This document shows positions 36,628-46,374 of a DNA stretch of 64,000 nt, piece after piece. The notes under the pieces are model-generated. The model saw only the letters and a list, made by a program, of their open reading frames with translations. It was not told the origin of the DNA and did no database searches. The stretch lies in the NCBI GenBank assembly GCA_003142185.1, contig PLOR01000096.1, positions 1 to 64,000 of the forward strand. Reading direction: 5' to 3'. The position numbers and the translations under genes are program-made. Every line of letters starts with the position of its first letter. The stretch's first letter is position 1. The stretch comes from Bryobacterales bacterium (lineage in GTDB: Bacteria > Acidobacteriota > Terriglobia > Bryobacterales > Bryobacteraceae).

Positions 36628-37692
36628 TTACGCCAGCTTCTCCAGAACCGCGGCGGCGACGGCTTCGGTGGAGCTCGATCCGCCGAGATCCGGCGTGCGG
36701 ACTTTGCCCCCCGCCAGCACGGCGGCTACGGCGGCTTCGATTTCGCGCGCGGCGTCGCCGATCTGCAGATGGTCGAGCATCATGGCGGCGCTGAGAATGG
36801 TTGCCAGCGGGTTGACCACGCCCTTACCCGCGATATCCGGCGCCGAACCGTGGACCGGCTCGAACATCGAAGGGAAGCGGCGGAGCGGATCGAGATTGGC
36901 GCTGGCAGCCAGACCCATACTGCCAATGATGGCGGCGGAGAGATCGCTCAGAATGTCGCAAAACAAATTGGAGCCCACCACCACGTCGAAGCTTTCCGGG
37001 CGGCGCACGAAATTCATGGCGGCGGCGTCCACCAGCAGCGATTCGGTTTCGACATCGGGAAATTGCGCCGCCACATCGCGAAATGTCCGGTCCCAGAGCA
37101 CCATGCTGAAGCCCTGGGCGTTGGATTTGGTGATAGACGTGACACGCTTTTTCTTGTTGCGCGTCACGGCCAGCTCGAAGGCGAAGCGCACGATGCGTTC
37201 CACGCCGCGGCGGGTGAACACGGAAGTCTGGATGGCGACTTCTTCCGGCTGTTGATGGTAGACGAATCCGCCCACCTGAGCGTACTCGCCTTCGGTGTTT
37301 TCGCGGACCACCACGAAATCGATCTCGCCGCCCTTGGGCCTGGCGAGCGGCGACCGGACGCCTGGATAGAGATACGCCGGGCGCACGTTGGCGAATTGAT
37401 CGAAGGCGCGCCGGATGGGGAGCAGCAGGCCGTTGAGGGTGAGATGGTCGGGGATGTCGGGGTGGCCGACGGCGCCGAGCAGGATGGCGTCGCAGGATTG
37501 CAGCAGATCGATGGCCCCGGCCGGCATCATGCGTCCCCAGCGGAAGTAGTGTTCCGCGCCCCAGTCGAAATCCTGAAACGCGAAGGCAATTTTGTGTTTT
37601 TGCGCGACGCGTTCCAGAACGCGCCTGGCCTGCGGCACGACCTCCTGGCCCACGCCGTCGCCCGCAATCACCGCGATCGTGTAAGTTTTCAT
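36628..37692 (-). CDS. Isocitrate/isopropylmalate-family dehydrogenase (tartrate/D-malate type)
   Basis: A 354-residue NAD-dependent decarboxylating dehydrogenase. Ile-Ala-Val-Ile-Ala-Gly-Asp-Gly-Val-Gly-Gln-Glu-Val at the start and Gly-Ser-Asn-Leu-Phe-Cys-Asp-Ile-Leu-Ser-Asp, then Glu-Pro-Val-His-Gly-Ser-Ala-Pro-Asp-Ile-Ala-Gly, are family marks. Ile-Pro-Asp-His-Leu-Thr-Leu-Asn-Gly-Leu-Leu-Leu-Pro-Ile-Arg-Arg, with Ala-Asn-Val-Arg-Pro, resembles tartrate dehydrogenase/D-malate dehydrogenase (TtuC/DmlA) rather than LeuB. No leuCD neighbours are present, which supports this. The ATG at 37692 starts the fold directly. Confidence 0.85.
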   Translation of the reverse strand: MKTYTIAVIAGDGVGQEVVPQARRVLERVAQKHKIAFAFQDFDWGAEHYFRWGRMMPAGAIDLLQSCDAILLGAVGHPDIPDHLTLNGLLLPIRRAFDQFANVRPAYLYPGVRSPLARPKGGEIDFVVVRENTEGEYAQVGGFVYHQQPEEVAIQTSVFTRRGVERIVRFAFELAVTRNKKKRVTSITKSNAQGFSMVLWDRTFRDVAAQFPDVETESLLVDAAAMNFVRRPESFDVVVGSNLFCDILSDLSAAIIGSMGLAASANLDPLRRFPSMFEPVHGSAPDIAGKGVVNPLATILSAAMMLDHLQIGDAAREIEAAVAAVLAGGKVRTPDLGGSSSTEAVAAAVLEKLA

Positions 37693-37723
37693 GGTCCGAA
37701 ACTCGATTCTCGCACGCGCCCGG

Positions 37724-38782
37724 TTACGCCGGCCGGTCCCGGTCGAGATGGATTTCGCGGGTCGGATACGGAACCGCGATACCTTCTTCGCGCAGGCGGC
37801 GGAGAATACGCTTGCGCAACTGGTGGCGGATGCCGTACTGCTGGGAGAATTCGGCGATCTGGTAGTTGAGCGTGAAGCCCAGCGAGGATTCGCCAAAACC
37901 GGGGTCGAGCGAGGCCGAAGGCGCCGGCTCGGCCAGCAGGCCGGGAATGTCCTTGGCGCCCGCGGTGGCGATCTCGACCAGCAGGCCCTCCACCTGGTCC
38001 GGGTCGGCATCATATGGGACGTTCACCTGGAGCGAGGAAGACATGCGCTGCACGGGCAGGTGGTAATTGGTGACGATGGTCTGGGCGAGCTTGGAATTGG
38101 GCACGATGACCAGGTTGTTGCCGAGCGACCGGATGGCCGTCGATCGCCAGCCGATGTCCGACACGTAGCCTTCCTCGCCGCTCGAGAGCTTGATGTAATC
38201 GTTCAGCCGCATTTGCCCGGCGACGGCGATGTAGAAACCGGCAAAGAGGTTGGAGAGCGTGTCCTGCATGGCCAGCGCGACGGCAAGGCCGCCCACGCCG
38301 AGCGCAGTCAGGATCGGCGTGACGTGGACATCCTCGGCGCTCAACAGCAGCAGCAGCCCCAGCACCAGCGCCGTGAGTTCGGCCAGCGTGGTGGTGAGCG
38401 TGGTGACGGGCAGCGCGCCGGGGATCTGGCTGCCGTAGGCGCGCACCAGGTCTCCGGCGGTGCGCATCGCCATCAGCGTGAAGCTGGCAATCCACAATGC
38501 GATCAGGATTCGGGGAGCGTACTTGTCCGTGACGATGGGCGGCAGCGGTGCCGACTGGATGGCAAGATGGACGGACAGGATGAGCGCCCAGATGGTGGTG
38601 GGGCCGCTCAGCGCCACGCAAAGCACGTGGCCGGGACGGCTGCCGGTGCGCTTTACCCAGGCGCGCAGGCCGCGCAAGATGAGGCTGCGCACCAGGTACG
38701 CGATGGCGAAGGTGGCCACCAACACGATTCCCGGCGCGATCAGCAGCCTGGGCTCGTGCGCCAGAGCGCGGAATGTCTGCAT
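37724..38782 (-). CDS. MscS-family mechanosensitive ion channel
   Basis: A 352-residue inner-membrane protein. Four or five hydrophobic segments lie in the first 190 residues. The pore helix is Ala-Leu-Gly-Val-Gly-Gly-Leu-Ala-Val-Ala-Leu-Ala-Met-Gln-Asp-Thr-Leu-Ser-Asn-Leu, the conserved MscS TM3 pattern. A beta domain follows (Gly-Tyr-Val-Ser-Asp-Ile-Gly-Trp-Arg-Ser-Thr, Val-Ile-Val-Pro-Asn-Ser-Lys-Leu) and then the C-terminal cytoplasmic part. It would open under osmotic down-shock. Its start is 24 bases from the divergent secretin gene. Confidence 0.93.
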   Translation of the reverse strand: MQTFRALAHEPRLLIAPGIVLVATFAIAYLVRSLILRGLRAWVKRTGSRPGHVLCVALSGPTTIWALILSVHLAIQSAPLPPIVTDKYAPRILIALWIASFTLMAMRTAGDLVRAYGSQIPGALPVTTLTTTLAELTALVLGLLLLLSAEDVHVTPILTALGVGGLAVALAMQDTLSNLFAGFYIAVAGQMRLNDYIKLSSGEEGYVSDIGWRSTAIRSLGNNLVIVPNSKLAQTIVTNYHLPVQRMSSSLQVNVPYDADPDQVEGLLVEIATAGAKDIPGLLAEPAPSASLDPGFGESSLGFTLNYQIAEFSQQYGIRHQLRKRILRRLREEGIAVPYPTREIHLDRDRPA

Positions 38783-38806
38783 GGTTCCTATCCAGCATCA
38801 CATAAA

Positions 38807-41758
38807 ATGGCTGCACGTTACAGCCCATGCGCCCGTCATTTTGATGTGCGGTGGAGTGTGCCCATACTGGCGTTGCTGCTGGCCGGTTGCCTGGCGGCGG
38901 AAGAACTGAGCGCGTGGGAGCTGTACGAGTTCGGGCGGGACGCGGAAAAGAAGGGCCAGATGGCGCAAGCTTACCTGCTGTATTCGGAAGCCGCCGCGCT
39001 GGAGCCGCGCAACCAGACGTACTGGCTGCGCAGCCAGGCCGTTCGTTCGCGCGCAGCCCTGGAAGCAAAGCCGGTTCCTCCAGTAACCTCGGCGACCGGC
39101 AATGGCAGCCTGGAGGAAGCCGGCCCGCCGCTGGAGGCTGCCACCACGGTCGACCTGGCGGATGCGAGGAAGGCACTGCCGACGTCGGAGATGGCGGGCG
39201 GGGATCTGATCCGGGATTTCGATCTGAGTGGAGACTCGAAGCAGGTGTATACGGACGTGGCCAAGGCTTTCGGCCTGGACTGCGTCTTCGATGGCGACTA
39301 CCAGCCGCTGCCTGCGCTCCATTACCGCCTGGACGGCGTGGGGTACCGGGAGGCGCTGCACGGCCTCGAATTCGCCACGGGAACGTTCATAGCGCCGCTC
39401 TCCCCCAAGCTGTTTCTGGTGTCGAAAGACACGCCGGAAAAACGAAGGCAAAACGAGCCGGTGGTGGCGGTGACCATTCCGCTGCCGGACGCCGGCGTGC
39501 AGCAGGACTTCACCGGCCTGGTGGACGCCGTGAAGCAGGCGACCGGGGTTGAGAAAACCAGCGTCGATTCGCAGACGCGAATGCTGGTGCTTCGCGGCAG
39601 CCTGTCGCGCGTGCTGCCAGCCCAAGCAATGCTGGAGCAACTTCTTTATCCACGGACTCAGGTGATGATGGAGCTGGAGCTGGTGGAAGTCAGCCGCAGC
39701 AAGACGAACACGTATGGCGTGGATTTTCCGACCATGTTCTCGCTGACCGCACTGACTAACTGGCTGGGTAATCAGGTAACACTTCCCACGAACATCAGCG
39801 GGTTGCTCTCATTCGGCGGTGGTAAGACATTGCTGGGAATGGGAATCATGGACGCCGCCGCGGTGGCGCAAATGAGCGAAAGCACCGGCAAGGTGCTGTG
39901 GGCCACCGAATTGCGCGGCGAAGAGCGCCAGCCTACCACGCTGCACGTGGGCAACCGTTACCCTGTGCTCACATCCGGCTATTTCGGAGAGTCGGGCTCT
40001 TCGGCAACATCGGGCACCACGGGCACGGGGACTAGCATTGGCTCCGGGACTGGCACCGCTACGGGCGTCGGCACTTTGACCCTGAGCCAGAACACGGTAG
40101 CGTGGACCTACAATTCGGCGGGTGTATCCCCGCAGGACGCCAGTGTCAAGGTCACCAGCAGCAATGGAGCCATCGGCTACACGGCCACGGTGGCCAGCTC
40201 CAGCCGGTGGCTGGTTGTGAACTCCGCGACAACCGTTTCGGGTACCCTGCCAGCCACACTGACCGTTTCGCCCGGCGGCGCGCTCGCGGCGCTTGACACT
40301 GGTTCTTACGTTGGCACGGTGCAGGTGAGCGGGTCGGACGGCTCCGTCACATACTTCACCGTAACCCTGACGGTCAATGGCGGTGCGCCGAATCTCACCG
40401 TCACTCCCAGCACCATCCCGCTGGCCGCCGTGGCTGGCGGCTTGACGGCGCAACAAACGGAGACGGTGACCAGCACCATCGGCGGGACTCTTTCGGCCAG
40501 CGTGATCGGACCCGGCCTTTCGCTATCGGTTTCCGCGAGCACGGTGACCGCCAACACACCGGCCTACGTTACGGTTCAGGGGAATCCCGCGGGACTGTCA
40601 GCGCTGACCTATCTCGGCATTCTTAGCGTGACCGTGGGCGCCGTTACCGAGGAGACGCTGGTGACCTTCAACGTGACTTCGAGCGGGAGCTTGGTGCTGA
40701 GCCCTTCTTCGATTCCCTGGACTTATACCTCCGGCGGAAGCCTGCCGGCGGCCACCAGCGTGACAGTATCGAGCAGCGGTACCGGCATCACGTTTACCGC
40801 GACCGCATCGAGCGCGAGCTCATGGCTGTTGGTGGACGGCGTATCGACTCTCTCGGGGACTCTGCCTGCTGTTCTTGTCCTCAGCCCCGCCTCCAGCCTC
40901 GCGGATCTCGGCACGGGCACTTATCAGGGCACGGTCGCATTGAGTGGATCGGATGGCTCCCTCGCTTACATTAATGTGACTTTGACCGTCAACGGGGGAA
41001 CCGCCAGCGGTCTCACGGTTACGCCGAACCCGGTCTCGCTGAGCGCGTCTCTCGATGGTTCCACTGTGTCGGCAACCGTTACGGTGACCAGCGGGACCAG
41101 CGGAGCCTTCTCGGCGACCGTAACCGGATCCGGTCTGTCGCTTTCGGATGTCGGCTCGACGGTGGCGGCAAATACGGCGACCGCCTTCACTGTGTATGCA
41201 AATCCTTCGGGCCTTACGGCGAGTACTTACGTCGGCGCCATTACCGTCACCGCGGCGGGTGTCACACAGACTGTTCAGGTGAGCTTCAGCGTGGGTGCGA
41301 TCAGCAGCGGAAGCAATGGGACCTCCGTCTATACACCGGCTCCCTCGTTCACATTCGAGGACTTAGGGCTGAGTTTGAAATTGACGCCGATGGTGCACGA
41401 CCTGAACGAGGTGTCGCTCGATATCGAAGCCGAGGTCAAGCTGCTCACGGGCCAATCGGTCAACGGCGTTCCGGTGGTCTCCAACCGTAGCGTGAAGTCA
41501 GTGGTACGGCTGAAAACGGGCGAGTGGGCGGCAGTGGCCGGATTGTTGGATACGAATGAAGGACGCAACATCTCGGGGTTGGCCGGCCTTTCCGAGATCC
41601 GCTTCCTGGGCCCGCTGCTGAGCACGCACGAACACGACACGTCGCGTGACGAGGTCATCCTGCTGGTGCGGCCCCGCCTGTTGAGCGAGCCGCCCAGCGA
41701 GCATGTGTCGCGCGCGATCGCGGTGGGCACGGACACCAGACCGGCCACCATCTTCTAG
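38807..41758 (+). CDS. Secretin-domain protein with a large Ig/BACON-like insertion
   Basis: A 983-residue outer-membrane protein related to GspD/PilQ secretins. After a signal peptide there is a TPR-like stretch (Gly-Gln-Met-Ala-Gln-Ala-Tyr-Leu-Leu-Tyr-Ser-Glu-Ala) and N-domains (about 140-280). The secretin domain starts with Met-Met-Glu-Leu-Glu-Leu-Val-Glu-Val-Ser and Thr-Leu-His-Val-Gly-Asn-Arg-Tyr-Pro-Val-Leu-Thr. It is then split by a Ser/Thr/Gly linker and four beta-sandwich modules (about 423-832). It resumes with Phe-Glu-Asp-Leu-Gly-Leu-Ser-Leu-Lys-Leu-Thr-Pro and ends with Leu-Ser-Glu-Ile-Arg-Phe-Leu-Gly-Pro-Leu-Leu and Leu-Val-Arg-Pro-Arg-Leu. No other secretion genes are near. The frame is open upstream to 37691, but that part overlaps mscS. 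Confidence 0.85.
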   Translation: MAARYSPCARHFDVRWSVPILALLLAGCLAAEELSAWELYEFGRDAEKKGQMAQAYLLYSEAAALEPRNQTYWLRSQAVRSRAALEAKPVPPVTSATGNGSLEEAGPPLEAATTVDLADARKALPTSEMAGGDLIRDFDLSGDSKQVYTDVAKAFGLDCVFDGDYQPLPALHYRLDGVGYREALHGLEFATGTFIAPLSPKLFLVSKDTPEKRRQNEPVVAVTIPLPDAGVQQDFTGLVDAVKQATGVEKTSVDSQTRMLVLRGSLSRVLPAQAMLEQLLYPRTQVMMELELVEVSRSKTNTYGVDFPTMFSLTALTNWLGNQVTLPTNISGLLSFGGGKTLLGMGIMDAAAVAQMSESTGKVLWATELRGEERQPTTLHVGNRYPVLTSGYFGESGSSATSGTTGTGTSIGSGTGTATGVGTLTLSQNTVAWTYNSAGVSPQDASVKVTSSNGAIGYTATVASSSRWLVVNSATTVSGTLPATLTVSPGGALAALDTGSYVGTVQVSGSDGSVTYFTVTLTVNGGAPNLTVTPSTIPLAAVAGGLTAQQTETVTSTIGGTLSASVIGPGLSLSVSASTVTANTPAYVTVQGNPAGLSALTYLGILSVTVGAVTEETLVTFNVTSSGSLVLSPSSIPWTYTSGGSLPAATSVTVSSSGTGITFTATASSASSWLLVDGVSTLSGTLPAVLVLSPASSLADLGTGTYQGTVALSGSDGSLAYINVTLTVNGGTASGLTVTPNPVSLSASLDGSTVSATVTVTSGTSGAFSATVTGSGLSLSDVGSTVAANTATAFTVYANPSGLTASTYVGAITVTAAGVTQTVQVSFSVGAISSGSNGTSVYTPAPSFTFEDLGLSLKLTPMVHDLNEVSLDIEAEVKLLTGQSVNGVPVVSNRSVKSVVRLKTGEWAAVAGLLDTNEGRNISGLAGLSEIRFLGPLLSTHEHDTSRDEVILLVRPRLLSEPPSEHVSRAIAVGTDTRPATIF

Positions 41759-41763
41759 GGTGG

Positions 41764-41817
41764 GGCAGGTTTCAACCTGCCAACGCCCGCCGGCGGGCGC
41801 GGGATCACGATTCCCGC
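41764..41817. terminator. Hairpin cluster between convergent genes
   Basis: GGCAGGTT-TC-AACCTGCC (41764-41781), CGCCCGC-CG-GCGGGCG (41784-41799) and GCGGGA with TCCCGC (41799-41817). It fills the gap between the secretin and GH39 genes and could terminate both; no T run is present. Confidence 0.5.
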
Positions 41818-41824
41818 CTGACGT

Positions 41825-43411
41825 TCACATCTTGCGCAACACGAGCAGGCAAACCTCGTTGGTTGTGAGCGGAGACTGAAACTGAAAGCGGCCGCCGGAA
41901 ACGGATATGATCCGGCTCGCGGATGGTTCGCCGCTGGCGGCGCTGGAAATTGCGCTGACCTGCGCCTTGGTGAGTTGCGACGGCGCGCCGAGATCCAAAT
42001 AAGTCGTGTAAGCGTCATTCTGCCGGTAGCCAACGCGATAGACTTGTTCGAAGTAAGTGCCGTCCGGAAGATTCGTCAGATCGACGGTTACCGGCGGCTT
42101 GGGCGCGGGCGGCAGATCTCTCTTATAGTAAACCTGATCGTTCAAACGATCCGGCGGCGCAATGGGCGTGAAATCCCAGAAGAGCACCTGAATACCACCG
42201 TCCCGATCGGTACAAACCCAGGACGATTTGTCGGCATTGACAATTTCCGTATCACCCAGCCGGCTGAGGAATCGATAGGCATGGTAAGCGGGCTTCTTGA
42301 TGCCCTGATAGTTGAGCAGGCCGAAACCACCGTGAAACGGCGTCATGCGCGGGCCGTTTTCTTCAAAGATATCGGTGAAGGTCCAATAGGACATCGAATC
42401 CACGGATTCCTGCGCACCCTTGATCTTATCGAGGATGAAGGCAGCCTGATGATACTGGTCGTGAATCGGATCGGTGGGCGTGTAGGCCGAGCTCCACTCG
42501 GTGAAATGCAATTCGAGCTTGGGCAGCGGCGAATTCCGAATTAATTCGCGGGAATGAACCATGCGGTCGCGGACCGCGCCAGGGTCGGCATCGAGGACGG
42601 TTCCGCGGTTTCCGGTCTCGTCGAAAAAGCCTTCTTTCACGCCGTACGCGTGCGTGGAGACGAAGTCGATCGGCACTTTCTCGCGGGCGCAGAACTGGAC
42701 CAGCGCCTCTTCGAAACGGAAGGGGATAGCGGACGCCGGTCCGCCAACGCGATAACCCGGATCGATCTTCTTGATCGCTTCGGCGGTAACCCGATACAGC
42801 TTCAAGTACTCTTCGAGAGTCGATGTGTAGAACGGCTTGATATCGGGTTCGTTCCACACCTCGAAGTACCAGGTTCTGACTTCCTCCTTGCCGTAACGTT
42901 GTTCCCAATGGCGGATCAGCGCGGTAATCAGACCAGCCCACTTATCATAGGATTTCGGCGGTGTGATGTTACCCTTCCACCAGAAGACGGTATCCTTTCC
43001 GCTGGCCAGGGCGGAGGGCATGAAACCGAGCTCGACGAACGGCTTGATGTGCAAGCGCAGCAACTCATCATACAGTTGATCGACGTACTGAAAGTTATAT
43101 GCCGGGTTGCCCTTGGCATCTTCCTGGTAGACGCCCATATCATCGTGCAGCAGGCCATGCATGCGGATATAGTCGAACCCGATTTCGCTCTGGACGAGGG
43201 CGAGTTGTTGCTGCCAGTCGGCCCGCAATCCCTCGTTGGCGCGGCCGGCTCCGATGCATCGGCGGAAGACCTTGCTGTGCGGCCCGCGAACGTGGTGCAA
43301 GTCCGCGGAGATCACCCGCGGGGCGGCGGATGGCGTCTGCGTGAAGACCAGCGCGCTCGATGCCAGCATCGCGCCCAGCAGGCGCAGCGGCGTGTGGTTA
43401 GAAAGAGTCAT
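41825..43411 (-). CDS. Secreted GH39-type glycoside hydrolase
   Basis: A 528-residue exported glycosidase with a signal peptide (about 1-30). The TIM barrel carries the acid/base Glu188 in Glu-Val-Trp-Asn-Glu-Pro-Asp and the nucleophile Glu305 in His-Phe-Thr-Glu-Trp-Ser-Ser, as in GH39 beta-xylosidases and alpha-iduronidases. A C-terminal beta domain (about 410-528) follows. The substrate is likely xylan side chains or related oligosaccharides, but this is inferred. It is downstream of the M1 aminopeptidase on the same strand with a 24-base gap. Confidence 0.9.
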   Translation of the reverse strand: MTLSNHTPLRLLGAMLASSALVFTQTPSAAPRVISADLHHVRGPHSKVFRRCIGAGRANEGLRADWQQQLALVQSEIGFDYIRMHGLLHDDMGVYQEDAKGNPAYNFQYVDQLYDELLRLHIKPFVELGFMPSALASGKDTVFWWKGNITPPKSYDKWAGLITALIRHWEQRYGKEEVRTWYFEVWNEPDIKPFYTSTLEEYLKLYRVTAEAIKKIDPGYRVGGPASAIPFRFEEALVQFCAREKVPIDFVSTHAYGVKEGFFDETGNRGTVLDADPGAVRDRMVHSRELIRNSPLPKLELHFTEWSSAYTPTDPIHDQYHQAAFILDKIKGAQESVDSMSYWTFTDIFEENGPRMTPFHGGFGLLNYQGIKKPAYHAYRFLSRLGDTEIVNADKSSWVCTDRDGGIQVLFWDFTPIAPPDRLNDQVYYKRDLPPAPKPPVTVDLTNLPDGTYFEQVYRVGYRQNDAYTTYLDLGAPSQLTKAQVSAISSAASGEPSASRIISVSGGRFQFQSPLTTNEVCLLVLRKM

Positions 43412-43435
43412 GAAATCGCCTATTCGAATTCACGG

Positions 43436-46054
43436 TCACCGCGCGAAGAATTGCGCCACGTCTTCGGATTGAGCGGCGCGCTGGGCTTCGCACAATCGGA
43501 TGCCTTCCAGCACCTGCGCGTAATTGCGCGGGCCGCCGAGGAAGCCGCCGACGCGATCCTGGAAGAATTCGACGAACGCGCGGCGGGAGGGCTCGTCGCA
43601 GAACGGCCCGCCGACAAACGGCAGCGACGCGGCAGCATCGAAGTCGCCACCGCGCGGTAGGCGCTTCAGAACCTCGTCATAGTGAGCCTTGAGGAACTCG
43701 AAGGGCAGCGATTGGGTTTGCGGATTGGCGAGGCCGCTGAGCATCAGGCCGAACGTTTCCCGCACGTCCAACTGGGGAAACAGGAGCAGGGCGAGCGCCT
43801 GTTGAACGATTTTGGGATCGCGGAAACTGCCCAGCGCGGCGATGATGGCACGGCGCTCGCCGCGGTCCTGGGTCTTCTTCAATTCGGCGAGCAGGCGGTC
43901 GAACAAGTCCTGGCCGCCGGCAAACGCGGCGGTCGAAAGCGTCACGCGCAGCATGTCTGGGTCAATCCCCTTGCGGCTATCCAGCCAGCCGAGGGCCATA
44001 CGGCGGGCCTCGGCTTGGAGCGCAGGGTCGTCGCCCTCGCGTGCCACGAAAGGAACCAGGCTGGCGCGCATGAGACGGGTGTCTGCGTCGTCATCCGGCT
44101 TGGTCGACCAGCCGAGGTCCGCCGCGCGAGCCCCGAACGTCTTGCGAATGAAGGCGGCGTAGTTGGGAAGAAGCGCGGGAGGCACCAGAACACGCGCACC
44201 GCCAACGATTTCGCGGGATTCGGCGGCGAGCTGCCGCTCGGGCGAATTGGCGAAGGTGCGCGCGGCGGCGAGCGCGGCGCTCTCTTTGGCGTCGCCGGAA
44301 CCGGCCAGCGTCTTCAGGTCGTGCAACAGTGTTACGCGCTCGGCGGCGTTGAGCCAATCGCTCTTCTCGCCGAACAACTTCTCCAGGAGTCCTCCCCGGT
44401 AGGAGGTGATGTAATAGCCGGTGGCGTTGGCGTTGGCGGAAATCTCGGCCGGGCAGGAGGACGCGTTCTTGAGCGGGAATTCAGCGCTGGGTTTATCGAG
44501 CAGGAAGCACTCCGTGGCGGAGCTGTCGGCGGCTTCGTATCGCACGCAGACGGGTACTTGCCACTGAGCGCCCTGCGCGCCCGTGGAGCCGAGCGGAAAG
44601 TAGCGCTTCTGACCGATCGCCACGCGCGGTTGGCCGGCGCACTTCAGCTCGACCGAAATCTCCGGAATGCCGGGCTGGTCGAGGAAGGTCTTGAAGGCGG
44701 CGGCAAGTTGTGGCTTGCCCGCCGTGGCGATGGAATCGAGGAAGTCGTCGGCGGTCGCGTTGCGGTAAGCGTACCGCTTGAAGTAAGCGGTCACGCCGGC
44801 ACGGAATTGCCGTTCGCCGGTCCACACCTCAAACATGCGGATGACGGCGGCGCCTTTTTCATAAGTGATGTCGTCGAAGGCGTTCGCGACGTCGTCCTTG
44901 GCTTCGATGGGCTGGCGGATCTGGCGCGCGGTGACCAGGCTGTCGGATGCCATGGCGCCGAACTTGGTTTCGAGGTCGGTCAGCCGGGTGTTCCAGTCCG
45001 GCTGCCACTCAGCCAGAATCTTGGACGACATCCAGGTGGCGAAGGCTTCATTGAGCCAGATGTCGTTCCACCAGGCGGTGGTCACCAGATCGCCGGACCA
45101 TTGGTGCGCCAGCTCATGGGCCGCAACCGAGGCATAAGTGCGCTGGCGATTGATGCTGTCGGTAGCCGGGTCGGCCAGTAGGATAGTCTGCCCATAGGTG
45201 ACCAGGCCGGCGTTCTCCATGGCGCCGAAACCGAACGTCAAGGGGATGGCGACTTCGTCGAGCTTCTCATAAGGGTAGGGAACGCCAAAGTAATCTTCCA
45301 GGCGGTCGATGATGGTGGCCGTGACTTGGGCGGCGTACCGGGCTTGGGCGGCCTTGCCGCGCGGCGTGACGATGCGCACCGGCACGTGATTGCGGCCGGC
45401 GTTGCCGGCGTCGACCACATCGAAGGGGCCTATGGCGAAGGCGACCAGGTAAGTGGGCAGCGGCTTGGTTTCGGCGAAGACCACGCGCTTCATGCCGTTC
45501 GGCTCGCCGGTTTCGGAAAGCTGCGGCGTGTTGGAGAACGCCTTGTCCGCCTGGGGAATGTGTAGCGTGAGCTGCCATGGCGTCTTGAAGTCAGGCTGGT
45601 CGAAGCAGGGAAAAGTGCGGCGCGCGTCAAGCGCTTCGAATTGGGTGAACAAGTATGGCGTGCCGGCGTCTTCGCCCGGGAAAATTCCGGCGATCGAGTT
45701 GGCGCTGATTTTGCCCTGGTAGACGATGTGAATTTTCGCCGGCCCGGCGGGAAGCGCGGCGGGCAGGCGGAGCGCGATGAAGTCGCCGCCGGCGGATTCG
45801 ACGGCCGCAGGCTGGGAGTTGACCGTGACTTGCTCGATGCTGAGGTCGGTGGCATTCAGCCACACCAGCGAGGCCGGCTTGGCGAGCGCGATGTCGATAT
45901 CGATGACGCCCGAAAAGGTAGCGGTCCCCGGCACAGCCGTCAGATCGGCGGCGTAGCGCGTAGGACGAATATCCGCGCCGAGGCGCAGCTTGGGAGCGTC
46001 GGCGGCTAGCAGGCAAAACGAGCAAGCGAAGAAAGCAAGGGCAAGTGTGCGCAT
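43436..46054 (-). CDS. Exported M1-family zinc aminopeptidase
   Basis: An 872-residue metallopeptidase with a signal peptide (about 1-18). Gly-Ala-Met-Glu-Asn (277-281) recognises the N-terminus of the substrate, and His-Glu-Leu-Ala-His (313-317) with Glu336 binds zinc. A helical C-terminal ERAP1-like domain (about 530-870) closes over the active site. It would trim peptides in the periplasm or outside the cell. The length agrees with ERAP/PepN-like enzymes. GH39 follows on the same strand. Confidence 0.95.
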   Translation of the reverse strand: MRTLALAFFACSFCLLAADAPKLRLGADIRPTRYAADLTAVPGTATFSGVIDIDIALAKPASLVWLNATDLSIEQVTVNSQPAAVESAGGDFIALRLPAALPAGPAKIHIVYQGKISANSIAGIFPGEDAGTPYLFTQFEALDARRTFPCFDQPDFKTPWQLTLHIPQADKAFSNTPQLSETGEPNGMKRVVFAETKPLPTYLVAFAIGPFDVVDAGNAGRNHVPVRIVTPRGKAAQARYAAQVTATIIDRLEDYFGVPYPYEKLDEVAIPLTFGFGAMENAGLVTYGQTILLADPATDSINRQRTYASVAAHELAHQWSGDLVTTAWWNDIWLNEAFATWMSSKILAEWQPDWNTRLTDLETKFGAMASDSLVTARQIRQPIEAKDDVANAFDDITYEKGAAVIRMFEVWTGERQFRAGVTAYFKRYAYRNATADDFLDSIATAGKPQLAAAFKTFLDQPGIPEISVELKCAGQPRVAIGQKRYFPLGSTGAQGAQWQVPVCVRYEAADSSATECFLLDKPSAEFPLKNASSCPAEISANANATGYYITSYRGGLLEKLFGEKSDWLNAAERVTLLHDLKTLAGSGDAKESAALAAARTFANSPERQLAAESREIVGGARVLVPPALLPNYAAFIRKTFGARAADLGWSTKPDDDADTRLMRASLVPFVAREGDDPALQAEARRMALGWLDSRKGIDPDMLRVTLSTAAFAGGQDLFDRLLAELKKTQDRGERRAIIAALGSFRDPKIVQQALALLLFPQLDVRETFGLMLSGLANPQTQSLPFEFLKAHYDEVLKRLPRGGDFDAAASLPFVGGPFCDEPSRRAFVEFFQDRVGGFLGGPRNYAQVLEGIRLCEAQRAAQSEDVAQFFAR

Positions 46055-46122
46055 AGGTGACTAGACCAGTGTAATGCGTTCCACGCAGCGCGGGACGGAC
46101 CTCGCCTGCCGGATTCGCCGAG

Positions 46123-46374
46123 TCAATAAGCCTGGCCGCGATTGTCGACGTCGGTCACAATGATGCTGCCAGGCTGATCGAGAGTGAAAAAGATACGCCA
46201 CTTGCCAACACGCAGGCGATAACGGCCTTTCAGCGCACCCTTCAGCGCCTTGACGTCGCCAAGACCGGTAGCTGCTAGGGATTCCAATGCGCGAACGATA
46301 CGTCCCGCGTCGGACCAATCCATGTGAGCGAGTTCGCGTTGAGCGGCAGGCCTATAGGCCAGAAGCCGCTTCAC
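46123..46374 (-). CDS. RelE/ParE-type toxin
   Basis: An 83-residue protein with the RelE fold pattern: Ala-Gln-Arg-Glu-Leu-Ala-His-Met-Asp-Trp at the N-terminal helix, then Lys-Gly-Arg-Tyr-Arg-Leu-Arg-Val-Gly-Lys-Trp-Arg-Ile-Phe-Phe and a final strand Ile-Val-Thr-Asp-Val-Asp-Asn-Arg-Gly-Gln-Ala-Tyr. The Tyr-Arg-Leu-Arg-x-Gly-x-Trp-Arg core is typical. It would cleave mRNA at the ribosome. It overlaps the upstream antitoxin by 4 bases. Confidence 0.85.
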   Translation of the reverse strand: MKRLLAYRPAAQRELAHMDWSDAGRIVRALESLAATGLGDVKALKGALKGRYRLRVGKWRIFFTLDQPGSIIVTDVDNRGQAY

